From Byssochlamys sp. IMV 00236 (Eukaryota > Ascomycota > Eurotiomycetes > Eurotiales > Thermoascaceae), in NCBI GenBank assembly GCA_001931875.2, contig MSJH02000841.1, forward strand, positions 191,277 to 255,276: 64,000 nucleotides of DNA, in the 5' to 3' direction. Position 1 is the stretch's first letter. Each line of letters starts with the position of its first letter. The position numbers and the translations under genes were made by a program. The notes beneath the pieces were generated by a model. It ran no database searches and had not been told where the DNA came from. It saw nothing but the letters and a program-made list of their open reading frames with translations. Shown here in pieces: positions 1 through 12,195 of the stretch.

Positions 1-1283
1 TCAGATTCCCGCTCATCCAACGGTCTGAGCCATGGCGATAGGTGTGCCTTCATCGAGATTCCGATACGGAGCTCACGGAGTTTCTCCCGCGAACGTTCAA
101 TGAGCACAGCCATCTCCTCCAGATACGACGGCTCGTCTATGTCCAAGACACTAAGGCTCTTCAGAGCTGGTAGAATTGATAATGTCGGATATTCGACATG
201 ACTATATCGCTGGAGCGAGGTTTGATAGCCGGACGCATTTGGCGCCATGACACTCGCTGGGTTCTCGGAATTGTCGTGCCATCGAACCCAGACACGTTCT
301 AACCGGCATTCGTGCCCCGGTCGATCAGCTAGCGATGATAGTGCCATCCAGACATCTCGTAAGACCCCTGTGGGCATGTCCCAGACGAAGGATTCTAGGT
401 TCACCATCCTTGCAACCGCCAGCGCAACCAGGGTACCAAGCATCTTCCCTGTCTCCTTCGTGATGGAATATTCTTGTACCCAGGTGAGTGGTCCGTTTCC
501 AACAGAGAATTTCCGTGTATATTGTGCAAAGTAGTTCCCACGACGAGATTTCCTGGTCTGAGTCTGAATCGGGTCTATTACGGTCGGCGAGGTAGGGTGG
601 CAGCTGTTGCAGCCGCAGTGCGGACAAGGGCTACGCCTAGAAGGCTGAGCGTATTTTCGAGGAATCTCTGTAAAGACGTCTTCGCCCATAACTAATGTCG
701 CAAGTCCGTACGAGAGGGCATCCACTCCGGCGGGATGTTCCGCCGCTGATAACGTATCTGGCCATACAATATCGAATCGTGAGTACATGTGAGGAATGGC
801 CAGCGAATGTAGCGCAGAACAGGTAAGGCACAGCGACGTGAGATCATTCGTATGCGTTACCTGCTTCCAGTCAGTGGCGCTCTCATTCTACTGTGAAATT
901 CAGCTGAGCTTTACCTCTTTGACGATCTCCTTTAAGATATCGACTGGGAGATCCAATAACTGCAGACGCTTCTTAGTATCTGCGGCCGCAATATGTCCAG
1001 GAGGCTGCTCTTCAGCTACTGGACGCTCATTTTCCTTGAGTTTCGAGGGCGTTACTGCCTTGATAGCTGATTCCGCATCATGAGCTTGGTCCGGGATCGG
1101 GTGATGCTCGAGATCCGCAGACGCAGTACTCGTGTTGGACAGCGAAACTCCATCGTCATCATCACTGTCTGAAGTATTTCCTGAACCTGAACCGAATGCG
1201 AAGAAGGACGATAGACTGCTAGCTGACATGGTGTCTCTCGCTGGTCGCTGCTCGTTTGCGTGAGGTGATAGTGAAGTTCCCAT
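1..1283 (-). CDS. F-box domain protein, 3' end cut by the window edge
   Basis: Two exons are visible, 1283-915 and 860-1; the 54-bp intron (861-914) has a GTAAAG donor and a CAG acceptor, and the frame then stays open to base 1, so the C-terminus lies outside the window. The N-terminal ~90 residues are Ser/Asp-rich and disordered. They are followed by the motif LDLPVDILKEIVKEV and then LTSLCLTCSALHSLAIP, the helix pattern of an F-box, which binds Skp1 in SCF ubiquitin ligases. Downstream there are leucine-rich stretches (LKSLSVLDI, KLRELRIGI) as in substrate-binding F-box proteins, and a CPHCGCNSC cluster. The ATG at 1283 and a second ATG at 1229 (MSASSLSS) are both possible starts. The F-box call is fairly secure; the substrate is unknown. 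Confidence 0.8.
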
Positions 1284-1869
1284 AGATGGGTCCTGAACGG
1301 CGGCGGATAGGTACCCGTTTCACTGCGGAGAGGGCTGCAGCTATGGAATAATGAACACTTCCATGTCCCCCCAAGGAACGTCTCAAAGAGGTAAATCTGC
1401 TGTTGCCTAGATTGAGGCAACCCTCCGACAAGATCCTTGGAGCGGAATCAATGGTCAGAGAGGAGAAGAGAAGCCTGCAAGTTCCAACATCCTCAAAACA
1501 ACAACTCACTGGCGCGGGAGTAGTGGAGAGCTGCTCGCGGGAAGACGAGCCACGCTTCCCCAGATCGCACGTGCCTCGATCCGCCCGGTTAAGTACTTAG
1601 CGCGGGGCTGTGCGTTGCAATCGCAGCCATTATTAGATGATCCTGATGACTAGATGTTTACTTGATTGCCAGACGAACAAACCAACAGTATGATTATATT
1701 TATCTTTGATTCGCCAGTGCATCACTGCACCAGAGTTAAATAGGCAACCTGACACAAGCTACTGAATATATATTAAATTGTTGGGTAATAAACATAGGTA
1801 ATCGATGGACACATGAACCTGCAAGATGCACATTACTGTCGGGCTATAAATGAATCAACGGCAGCTATA
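1284..1869. other. Intergenic spacer between two minus-strand genes
   Basis: This 586-bp spacer holds the promoter side of the F-box gene and the 3' side of the GTPase gene. From about 1640 it becomes AT-rich, as expected for a 3' flank. No convincing coding frame or RNA gene is seen. Confidence 0.6.
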
Positions 1870-4716
1870 CTAGCTTGGATGCGCAGCTTCGCCTCCTATA
1901 ACCTCTGATATCCTCCCTACGAAGCCCTCAAGACCAGTCAGAGATGTTGGTCGATCGGGCTCAGAGGCGCCTGCTGAAATGCCTGGCATAACCAGTACTT
2001 GGGAGCCAATTTCGAGCCATTCGATGGAGGATACAAAGGCAAACGTGATATTGATGCGTTCTTTTTTCGAGGCATCAGATGTCTCGGAAGCCTTGTTGGG
2101 CCCCATCCCTATTCCATGCGGCGTGGTATGGCTAGAGTCTCTATCCATATCGTCGCCATCGAAGCTGAAGAAGCCAGGCTCGCTAGGTGATGGAGGAGCT
2201 GAGATCGTCTCCTGATCCGCCAATGCGACGCAGGTCACTTTGGCCGTGGCACGGATGTTACATGTATATATTTTCACAGTCCCACCAAGAACCAGGGGCG
2301 GAGACAGAGCAGAAGAGAAATCGCTGGCCGGAAAACTAGCGATGAAGCCAACATGGAATGGGAGCGATGTCGATATTGACGAAGCATCACCCTGCTGCGG
2401 ACTTGGTATACGTGCGAGTATCATGCCTTTCCCAGCCCTTTCAAGTTGTAGAGGTTCCTTGTTAGGAGTCGAACAAACTGGCTCCACACCGATCGTACCG
2501 ACCTGGTCCTCTAGAAGGGTCCGTACTGGAAACCGCAGGTTCCTAACGCTCACGATGCGCACCCTCTGCCACTCGCCATGAAAGTGCAAATGTGATCTAC
2601 CTGTGGATAAAGTCTGGCCATAGGACGTAGAAAGGTGACCGCATATTTGGCCAGTAGTGGGTAGTGAGTATGGTGAACTGTGGACGGTGGGACCAGAATT
2701 GGCATATGGCTGATTCCGTTGCACATTGCTAGAGACACCATCGTCTGTTCGCGGGTCGACTGGGAACGGTCCTACGAGCAACTCATCCCCGACAGAGATG
2801 GTTCCATGGCGCATAAGGCCGCAGAGGACAACCCCACGATTGACCTTCTGTTCGTTCTCCGCAGCGGCCGAATAGACTTTGGATGGTGGTATTGCAAACA
2901 CCTCATCGATGTCGAAAAGATCATCTGGAGTAGTAGCATATGAGTGACCATCACCGGGTAACTGGATTGTACGAGACGGAGGTCTGCGAGGTATCGGAAG
3001 ATGCTCTAGGAGCGCATGTAACTTCCCGATTCCGGATCCATCAACAGCACTGGTAAGTATGATGGGCACCGTTCGGGACCAGTCACCATCAGCGGCTGCA
3101 ACAGTTTTCATAGCTTCTTCACTATCCAGTGGAGAGATACGCTGCAAATTTGATGCCTTGTCGGTTTCCTTAGGGACTGGCAGCATATGTGGCTTTTTAC
3201 CTGCTGTCTTAAGCGCAGATAATACTTTCGTAAGAGTTTGCCTTAGGCCCGAGCGAGACGCCTTATCCAATTTCGTAATTGCGAGCAGGATTGGGACTTC
3301 GAGTTTGACACAGAGCTCCAAATACGACAAGCAGATGTCGATTTCCGGGGCCTGTTCTAGGCTAGGCGGTGACAATTCCGGCTTTTTTTCTTCACAGCAG
3401 TTTGCTGGAACACATAATAGGACATAATGAGGAGCCCAGCTCATCAGTCCACGGACGGTTGATTTAATGTACCGCGTCAGGCCAGGAAGATCCGAAACGA
3501 AAGCAAGACGCCCGCCATCAGCGGCCACGTGAATATCGTTCCACGCAGTGGTATTTGGAGAAGCATAGTTTATCACTTCGATTTCCTCTCGGGACTCGGG
3601 GTCCTTCGGCCCATATCCGATCAGTTCCTGGGCCACGGAGCTCGTGACACCAGAGGATATTTCATGACGATGTTTTAGGAGACTAAGTCTACTTTTCCCC
3701 CGTCCATTGTCCAGGGCTGATGTGGTGAGAGTTCCCAAAAGTGAAGATTTTCCTGCTCCGCTTGGCCCTGTTATGGACACACGAATCTGTTCAGTGCGTG
3801 AACTATCCTCTTGCGCTGTAGCTCCGTCGGTCGTCTCAGATAGTGCAGTATCCAAGCCATTGTTAGCCTCAGATGGGCCCCTTGGCATAGAGGACCGATA
3901 ATAATCAATATCTGGACTGACTAAAGCCTCTGCAACCCAGAGATTCTCACTGTGGGTCTTGGGCGTCCCTGAACTTTCAAGGTGAAGATCCTCGGTCCAT
4001 TCACAGTTTCCTACAACCACTTTTCGCAGAACTTCCACTTTGCATCCAAGACTAGTTGCCATTGCCTGAAGGTTGCTCATACTTTCTTCGAGTTCATCCT
4101 CGGTAAGACCGACAAAAGTGCCATCGTCAGCAACGCCAATTTCGTAAAGAGCTCCCTGGCTTTCTTCGAGACCTGGTAGCAGGCGAGCAGGCTTTGGAGG
4201 AACACCTAGCCTTGGAGTCGCCTCAGGAAGCACTGGTAATACCAGATTGGCGGTAGAAGACGAGTGAAAGGGCGAAGACTGTTGTAAACGCCATAACAAC
4301 TGCGTCGTGAGTTGCTGTAACCGCTGTTGTCGACTCTGGTCTGAAGGACTCTGCGGAAATCTTGGGCTCATCTCAGATATCCCCTGAGAGTGTGACAAGG
4401 CCGGGAAGCTCGACTTTGAGTGGTATGAACCCCCAACTAGACGGCCTGTGGATATTGACGAGAACAGTCTGCGCGGCCGTAGAAGAAGATGCAACTTATA
4501 TTCAGTAGGGCCTTCCTGAGGTTCAGGCTCCAGTTTCGTGATTCCATAATCAGATAAGTAGCCTGGCTCATTCTCTCCCAGACTAGAGGCCGTTCGACTT
4601 CTTGTTACGACTCCTCGAGGACCAACTGCGGCAAGCTGTGGGGTTGACGACCCTGATGCTGACCATGGCGAAGATACCCTCGGAGGATCGGGATCATATG
4701 TAAACACAGATGCCAT
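1870..4716 (-). CDS. GTPBP1/GTPBP2-like translational GTPase
   Basis: A single 948-residue frame starts at the ATG at 4716. A ~300-residue Ser/Pro-rich N-terminal region precedes a GTPase domain. G1 reads GPSGAGKSS (about 316-324) and is followed by ALDNGRG..SRLSLLKHRHEISSG.TSSV, closely like the switch I region that defines the GTPBP1/GTPBP2 family. G3 is DLPG (about 408) followed by RYIKSTVRGL, and G4 is TKLD (about 480). After it come EF-Tu-like beta-barrel segments (RGVVLCGLMRHGTISVGDELLVGP). Family members act in translation-coupled mRNA surveillance or ribosome rescue in animals; the fungal role is less clear. The G1 and G3 motifs differ from the animal forms (GNVDAGKST, DLAG). No intron is needed. 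Several Ser-rich insertions make it longer than the human protein. Confidence 0.85.
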   Translation of the reverse strand: MASVFTYDPDPPRVSSPWSASGSSTPQLAAVGPRGVVTRSRTASSLGENEPGYLSDYGITKLEPEPQEGPTEYKLHLLLRPRRLFSSISTGRLVGGSYHSKSSFPALSHSQGISEMSPRFPQSPSDQSRQQRLQQLTTQLLWRLQQSSPFHSSSTANLVLPVLPEATPRLGVPPKPARLLPGLEESQGALYEIGVADDGTFVGLTEDELEESMSNLQAMATSLGCKVEVLRKVVVGNCEWTEDLHLESSGTPKTHSENLWVAEALVSPDIDYYRSSMPRGPSEANNGLDTALSETTDGATAQEDSSRTEQIRVSITGPSGAGKSSLLGTLTTSALDNGRGKSRLSLLKHRHEISSGVTSSVAQELIGYGPKDPESREEIEVINYASPNTTAWNDIHVAADGGRLAFVSDLPGLTRYIKSTVRGLMSWAPHYVLLCVPANCCEEKKPELSPPSLEQAPEIDICLSYLELCVKLEVPILLAITKLDKASRSGLRQTLTKVLSALKTAGKKPHMLPVPKETDKASNLQRISPLDSEEAMKTVAAADGDWSRTVPIILTSAVDGSGIGKLHALLEHLPIPRRPPSRTIQLPGDGHSYATTPDDLFDIDEVFAIPPSKVYSAAAENEQKVNRGVVLCGLMRHGTISVGDELLVGPFPVDPRTDDGVSSNVQRNQPYANSGPTVHSSPYSLPTTGQICGHLSTSYGQTLSTGRSHLHFHGEWQRVRIVSVRNLRFPVRTLLEDQVGTIGVEPVCSTPNKEPLQLERAGKGMILARIPSPQQGDASSISTSLPFHVGFIASFPASDFSSALSPPLVLGGTVKIYTCNIRATAKVTCVALADQETISAPPSPSEPGFFSFDGDDMDRDSSHTTPHGIGMGPNKASETSDASKKERINITFAFVSSIEWLEIGSQVLVMPGISAGASEPDRPTSLTGLEGFVGRISEVIGGEAAHPS

Positions 4717-6345
4717 CTCGTCTGACCGTGAATACTAGAAAAATAAGCAGCCACGGAACTTTTGACCCCAATTTTCTCAGCCAGTAGGCGAAATCAGACG
4801 AGTTCCACTTAAGGGAATAAAAACACAATCTTCGCCGGCGGCGGTAATTTCTGATTTATTTCTCAGATGAAATTTTTAAGCTTAAAATCCCTATGCGATA
4901 CCGACGTAACCTGTGATACCGAACATCAAGGTGAGTCATCTTGGGACTTAGTCCAGCACAGTGTATGAAAGATGATGAGCAGCTACTAAGTAGATGTCGA
5001 GTGGTTTTGCTCAAGAGCAAATTGTCATACGCGACAAAGACACGCTATCAATGACTGAGCATGATGGACTGACAAACAAAACAACGATGAAATGCAATTG
5101 GGAAGACTTCTGTCGCGTACAACACGTCGATATCAGATGATGCCTTAACAGAGTAACGTGGCTCAGTCATTCCAGGCATGAGTCAGGTGATGCGGGGCCT
5201 CAGATGACGTAATCTATACTGTAGGTCGATTGATTATTGCCTGGGGATGCAAAACCAAGCATAGTTACCTACTCTACGCTTTCTTGAATCCAGACGATGT
5301 ACTGCACTATGCTATATTTTCTGTATCACTGACATATCCGCCCCTTCTCCAGGAATAGATCAACGGCAGCATATCATCTCACCCGTCCCGCTATGTGTAC
5401 AAGCCTCACGGACAATCGGCAGACTCACCAGACGATCACATAGTCAACTTTCCAAAACAAACATGCAACTAGTAAAACCTGAAACAGAAGCTCGAGTTCC
5501 CCCACAGAATTTCCTTGGCAATGGCAATAGATGCAACGTACTAGAGTACCTGTACGTTGTTGATCATTCACCCCCATATTGATCTGCTTCCTAAGGTTAC
5601 TACCTAGTACCTACCGTAAACAAACCCCGAGCGGAATCATCACCGTGCATATGGGGCAGAAAAAAATGGAGAAAAGATCTATTCTTAAATTTAGTTTAGG
5701 TGGCTGAGATGTTTCTAGAAGCCTGCCCAATTTAGACCCATAGTAACTCACGGGGGCCGAAAGCGGAGAATTGAAGCTCGCCTTGAGGTTCTAGGGCGGT
5801 AAATATGGGGGCGAGAACGAAAGAGAACTACCTCGTATATTGGGGCCAGACATAGACTAAACGAGCTCAGTCCATGCTTCGATCGTGGTCGGTGGGTATG
5901 ATACGTTTACTTGGGTGAGGGAAACGAAGGCTTGTGAAGTAGCCATGCTCCGAAAGAGGTGACTAGATATCTTTCGACAAGCCATCAAGTTGGATAGAGT
6001 ACAGAACTTAGAAGACCTCATCTCGCTGAATATAGTATTAACACTCCTTGGTTACACTGGAACTGGTATGGGGTAAAAGCACAATTGCTCCTCACGAGTT
6101 CTATATATATATATATATATTGAGAATTGGAATGAAACGCCACGAAAAATGCTCAAACTCTATAATGCTGCGACCTCTAACTCCACCGGGCCTTACACCT
6201 TGACCAAGCTTTTTGCCTGCGGTCAAAGAAGAATTGAATGAAGCCATTAGTCCCCTCTGCAAGAAAGAACCATACTTAGACACGCAAGGATGTTATACCA
6301 TCTTCCCAGGAGATGAACTGGTCATCTCAACTCCTGGCCATGTAA
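4717..6345. other. Intergenic spacer, AT-rich, no gene seen
   Basis: A 1.6-kb gap lies between the 5' end of the GTPase gene and the 3' end of the C2H2 gene. The first ~200 bp are probably the GTPase promoter. A short (TA)n run sits at about 6103-6120. The open frames here are short and show no recognisable protein features. Confidence 0.55.
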
Positions 6346-7782
6346 TTAAGCAGTAGATTCCTTGGCTGCCTTGCACTTCCCCTGTGAGATGTGTACGTTT
6401 CGTGCGGTCGTTCTCGTAAAGACAGTACCGCAGTATGGGCACTCAGACTTGCTGGAAGCCCCTGCTCTTTCCCGCTGATGCCGTAACAGATTGCTGAATG
6501 TGGAGAATTCACGCCCGTTACAACCATGATCCCAGCATTGTGGCTTTGGCCTCGCTTCGATCACACGAACCTGATGGTCAGGGTCTGACTGACTGCCGGG
6601 AGAGCTGGTGGGTATATGCGACGTTGCCACACTCGATCGCTGAGGCTCAGGGCTAATAGACGCATGGTAGGACCTTGAAGTTTAGATTGTCAGCTTGCAA
6701 AGTCTTTTGTCTGGGGTATGGAAGTTGACCTACGATCTAAAGGACTGTGAAGAGAAGTCGTACTGGGCCTGGTTAGAAGGATACTGCGGAGGTCTAGTGT
6801 TTGTCAGTTACTGACTGAAAGGCACGTTGTAATCAGTACTCACGAAGAGATATATTGGCCCGGAGGAGTCTGCGTGCTTGTGGGTATCATACCCACCGGG
6901 TATGGCCCTCGAAGATTCGATTCGTGAGAAGGAACCGGCAGAGAACCTGACGAAAACGACATGTCTCCCCTGCCTCCAAACGATGACTGCTGCCCCAAGG
7001 AACCCATCTGATGGCCAGGAGATATACTCCGTGCTTGTTGATCTTGCAAGGTGAGGAGGTTTTGTCGACCATCCCGCTGCCTTGTGTTGAACGGAAGAGG
7101 AGAGTTCGATGCAGGTATCATGGGGATCTCCGGGTTTGGAGGAAATTGGTCATTGGGATAGTTAGACATGTCGGTCCAGTCATAAGCTACTCCTAGTCTT
7201 GTTAACCTCTCAGCAGTGGACATTATGAGCACAGAACTTACCTTGTAGCGCAGAGTACATTGACTGTTGGTAGTATGGGTCCCGGCTAAAGTCTCCTGAG
7301 TAGGAAGGAATGCTAAAACCCGTTGTCTGAGATTCTGTCCATCAGAAGGAAATGTAGAGACGTACATCGATTGCATACCTCGTACTCCCGGGGGGAAAAT
7401 GAGATGGTTGGGGCTGTATGCCTGTGAGATGTTCTTGACACTGTGTCAGTGTCGTTTTTGGCATTGACCGTTAATTCCGCCACTCACCATCAGAAGAGAA
7501 GGATGATTGCCAATCTGCATTGCTTATCCCTGGAGGGATATCGGCTAGATCAATATCGTGACAAGAAAGAGCCGAGAGTTGATTATTCAGATCGAGCGAA
7601 GGGCTGCCTGATCCTGTAGGTAGATCAAACGGTGAAGGGTGCAGGAGGTGACCTTGCGTAGGGTATGTCGATGGCTGAGAAACGGTGATGTTGAAGGCTT
7701 CAAACTCGGGTTCTGTTGCAGATGAGCCTGTCCTGGTGTGAGGACTATGACCTCGTAAGTCTATGGCTTTCCGTGAAGGCAT
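6346..7782 (-). CDS. C2H2/C2HC zinc-finger protein, probable transcription factor
   Basis: The model has six exons: 7782-7488, 7413-7379, 7326-7242, 7192-6844, 6793-6734 and 6673-6346, giving 383 residues. Each junction was chosen because it alone keeps the frame and uses GT and AG ends; exon 2 is only 35 bp. The start is the ATG at 7782 (MPSRKAIDL); the longer upstream frame begins with TTG. Most of the protein is Ser/Gln/Pro-rich (for example [22 protein letters not shown]) like a fungal activation region. The C-terminus holds two fingers: CWDHGC followed by NLLRH at about 321-340, and [17 protein letters not shown] at about 353-375, the second ending in Cys rather than His. It is probably a nuclear DNA-binding regulator; the targets are unknown. 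Confidence 0.82.
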
Positions 7783-10406
7783 TTCGGTTGTGGAAGAGAT
7801 AGAACAAGGCAATGACTCCAGAAATTCGAGGACGCGAACGTACGCTTCTTTTCAAGGAGAACAAGTCTCAACAGATGTCCAGATGTTTCCTATTATATAG
7901 ATATTCGATACCGACAGTTCGCATGCAATGCTTATGACGAGGATAAAACGGTGCCAAAGATGAAACAATGCAAAGAATATGGAATTCAGCTCGTCACTGC
8001 CACGAATGAGTATGGAGGGCCAACAGCCTTAAGTTAACTTCTACTGGCCCCCTTCGTACACATCGGGTTTACCCGAGATATAGCGCACGAAGTCAGGACT
8101 GATCAGTCCCAAGAGCATGTCCCAGCAGCTCCACTGTCTGAAAGGGCCAAACGTGCTCTTGAACATCAGTAAACTCCAGTGGGTCGGTGAAGATCGAGTA
8201 CAGTCTGTAGTGGAAGCGTCAGCGGGCCAAAGCAACCGATTTCTCTCGGATAGCCCCCCGAGTCCAGAAAGCGGGCCTAAACTGGAGAGTAAAGCGTCTG
8301 AGCTCAGTGGCTGAATAGAAGATAGGCGGAAAATACACCGTCCAGACCATCTCGGAATACTACTGGCAAACAGGGCACACCCTTGGGGGCCGTCCACGTC
8401 GTCCTGAATTGGACATAGTGGAAACACACCTCGTAATCAACGATGACACTCAGCGTAGTCTAGTAAACTGGACAGCCACGTTCTGTCCCCAGCCATAGAT
8501 TACACATGAACGGGGAGTTTAGTCGTGTGAAAACCCAAGCATTAGGCTATCGAGGCCCTTCAGCAGGTGACTGTCCCCAGTGTTCGTTGGCCCCCACGCT
8601 CGATCCGCCCCATCGGGTCATCCACCAAGAAGGACTGGCAGTAGATAAAATTAAAGTTAGTATTCTTCACAAAGTGTCGGGGAGGTCTGACCGTGGCTGG
8701 GTATGAACATAGCCAGGCGAAAGGTTACCATAAAAAGGAATCGGAGCCAATCTAGTAAGCTTGGCGGTCGTGTCGATCAAAGGAGGGTTGTGCCTGTTTC
8801 ATCTTTTTCTCTTTTGTAGATTATTTTTTTGAAGTCTGTCTCTGTCCGTACTCTAGAATTCCATCGCTTTGTTCCGAGGCTCGTCGGTGATTTCATCTTC
8901 ACCAGTTTGGGCTGACCCTGGAAGGCGCGTGCTAGGAACAGTACCCCTAAAACAACTCCCTCTTGATAACGGAGAGCAGGACTCTGGCCAAATGGAAAGA
9001 TATTTGACTTGCGCAGGATCGATCAGCGGAAGTGATCTGTTTGTTGATGTATTCTGTGTAGAGGCGTCAGTCAGAAGGTACCTCTAGGTAGCCAAAACGT
9101 GTAGCCATGGAGCTACCTACTGCTTAGTGTAGGAGAAACCACTTGAATCTTTGTACAATCTATGGCGTTTGAAAGTCGTTAATTATGGCCTTGAGATCGC
9201 TCGCTCAAGATAAAAGACAGATGTGCCGGACATGTACTGGGATTTTGGAGCTGGCATCAACTGTCCGGGCCCACATGACACGTGCTGACATGGACAAGGG
9301 TAAGTACATAGGTACATACGTCCATCGCGAGTATTACGATATCTCCGTACCGTCAGGTGGAATCCTCGATATGACTACGCAGAACCAATACTCAGCCTAT
9401 CTGTCAGAAGCCACACCAGTGTTTCTCTTTAAGTCCTTCCTAAACGGACGTTACCTTACTGCCAGATCGGGTGATCTGGGCGTCAAAGCGTAATACCTGG
9501 CGGATCATCAGGGGCCCGAGCCGAGCTAATTTTGGTCAGCTAACGTAAGGAGTACAGTAGTTCAGGTGAATCGGGCTGCTGCACCAAGCCGCTGGAACTG
9601 GGGGCTTTGGATTTTGGAGAAGACTTCTCAGAGAAACACGAGTGTATTACTAATGATCTTGGATGTTGATAGTTACCTCCGTTGACTTCATACATCCATC
9701 AGGCAGGCTATGACCGAGTGGCTGATTATCGCTTCATGTACATACAAACAATCACATTCTCACGAAAGAGGGAATAGTATCCTTAGTGTTAAGAGCACTG
9801 TCTCTCACAGCTTCGGATACTGAAGTATTCAACGATTTCGCGTTACGTATAAACTAGCATAGTCCATTTCTGCTAATATTGGTCGCGACCATTTCTCAAC
9901 CGACCTTTCTTTTCATTTGGTGAATAATTTCTTGTCCGACATACATCTCGTCTATGAAAGATGTGACGAGGTCACGGGGTTGGTCCACAACTGTGCAGAC
10001 ACTCCGTCTAATATACCAATAAGTCCCTCCTGGGCTGGAGAAGAGAGGTGGCTGAATAATCGTGAGATATCAAATCACTTGATTCCATAGCTCTATCGGA
10101 ATTTGAGGGGTTTGGAAGACCCCAACTCCCAGTGGAAGGTGGCGCTCTTGAGTTAGCTTTATTCGTTCATTAATTAGTATGTGCATTATATCATCTGTAA
10201 TATTGCGTTAACATCGTTATATACATCCCGACAAGTACACGCCGGGGAGGAAAGCTGCCTTCAATCCAGACGAGCGCGAATCAACAGACTGCCTTCCTGT
10301 CGAGCCTGATCTGCTGCACAGAAAGTCAAGAGCCCCGCCTGTCTCTGGCGTAGAAAGGCTGGCGGTTTCCGATATTATTTCCAGCTGTAGCTCGATAAGT
10401 GATGGC
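7783..10406. other. Long intergenic region, no supported gene
   Basis: This 2.6-kb stretch holds the promoter of the C2H2 gene (right of 7783) and the 3' side of the sugar transporter (left of 10407). Two frames were considered: 8041-8427 (-) starts with GTG and has no recognisable motif, and 9185-9493 (+) has 102 codons and no family features. Neither has codon or motif support. No transposon or tRNA is seen. Confidence 0.5.
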
Positions 10407-12195
10407 TTATGGGGTTGGTGGGACCTCGCTCTCCTGTCTCAGCAGCTCACACTCAATAGCATGTCTGCGTGCCTCGTCAGCCTCGTTGGTGCTGTCCTTG
10501 AAGACATGGTCCATCTGCTCAAGTGTGCGTCCGGTAGTCTCAGGGACAAAGAAGTATGTCCAGACAAAAGAGAGGAGACAAAAGACAGCGAAGAAGACGT
10601 AAGCTCCATAGCCAGTATTCTGGACCAGAGGTGGAGTGATGAGACCCTATAATTTTGTCAGTACTCTGTTATGCACCACAAACGGGAAGAAAGCTTACAA
10701 TGATGAAGTTGTTCAGCCAGTTTGAACAGGTTGAAAGGGCGACTCCCTTCGCACGAAGAGATGAGGGGAAAATCTCGGAAGGCATGGCCCACGGGACAGG
10801 ACCCCACGAGGCTCCAAAAGACAGCATGTAGAAGAAGAGGAACGCCACACTGGTCCAACCCTGTGCACGGTGTGATGGCCAGTCCTTGTCGAACAGCCCA
10901 ACAAGAACTGCGATAATAATGTGAGAGATGGTCATGAAGATAGAGCCCATCAACAGAAGTGGGCGTCTACCAATGGTATCCATGGTCCAGACAGAAGAGA
11001 AGACACCCACGAGCTGTGTGACATTGAGAATACCGGACATAATCAATTGCATATCATAGTCCAGACCCATGGTCTCGAACAAAGTGGGGGAGTAATAGAT
11101 CAACGCATTGATACCGACGAACTGTTGAAAGAACATCAATCCGATTCCAACATGTGTTCTCCGCCAGCAACCTCGCTTGAAGCAGTCGGCCCAAGATGCG
11201 AACTCCAGGAGCAGAGAACTCTTCTGACTACCGTCATGTAGATGAGGATGACGTTCTGCAGAGACCTCTTGGTGAAACATGGCTTCTGCTCGGATGTCTA
11301 AATACTCCTGGTAAACCCGCTTATCAGATGCAGGCAAGCGGCGGAGCTTCGTCAGGCTGGCCAGAGCGTCTTCGTTACGTCCCTTGGAGGCGAGCCATCT
11401 AGGGGAGAACGGCAGCAGAAAGACACCGCCAGCCAGAATAAATGCTGGCACCATCTGCAGCAAGAATGGAAGTCTCCAGGCCCATTCTCCAGCTATAAAG
11501 CGCGTTCCGTACGTGATCCAATATGCAACCACGATACCGGACACGATACAAAATTCCTCCAAAACCAACAGTGTTCCTCGACACTCCGGAGGGCTATATA
11601 TATGGTCAGATACGTTAAAAATTGAACACCGGGCTGTTTCTCTATATCAAAGGCATCAAACTGACCTGATCTCTGAAATGTACAGTGGGGCAACCATACT
11701 GAGCATGCCGATTCCCAGGCCTCCGATAAATCGGGCCACTGTCAACATGGCGTAGTCGACTGCAGCGGTCTGCAGCACAGATCCAATCACGAAAACGAAG
11801 ACGGCAACCAGAATCGAATACTTGCGGGAGATCTTGTCCGCGATCCATCCTTGGTTGAGCGCTCCCAGCAGGGCACCCAACTCAATCATGGCCGTCATCA
11901 ATCCTTTCCAAAACCCCGAGCCGGGATGGCCGTCTGCAACGCGAGTGAATCTTTCCAAGAATTGATCCATCACCAGAATCACGCTCACGACACCTTGATC
12001 GTAGCCGAATAAAACGCCACCCAAAGTCGAGCATGCGGCGCACAGGAAGACATAGGGATTCGCGATGAGACCTCTCAGTCCAGCAGGACCATAGGTCTCC
12101 CTGCCAAAGACGGCCTCAGCATGGTGACTGAATCCCTGGATAGAGTTATCCGAAGGATCGTTGATGGTATGTTTTGCGTCTACCTTATCAACCAT
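10407..12195 (-). CDS. MFS sugar transporter
   Basis: Three exons (12195-11666, 11593-10699, 10646-10407) encode 554 residues. The first junction restores the signature ISEISPPECRG and the second restores NNFIIGLITPPLV. Sugar-porter hallmarks are all present: FGYDQG in helix 1, DKISRK in the loop between helices 2 and 3, RFIGGLGIGMLSMVAPLYISE, PRWL in the central loop, QQFVGINALIYYSP in helix 7, and PETTGRTLEQMD after helix 12. It should be a twelve-helix plasma-membrane transporter taking up a monosaccharide or related polyol with protons; substrate specificity cannot be read from sequence. It resembles the broad fungal hexose/quinate-type clade. No other catabolic gene lies beside it. Confidence 0.93.

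Noticed and set aside
8041..8427. Minus-strand frame of 128 codons
   Set aside because: GTG start, no recognisable family, and composition consistent with chance in GC-balanced DNA.
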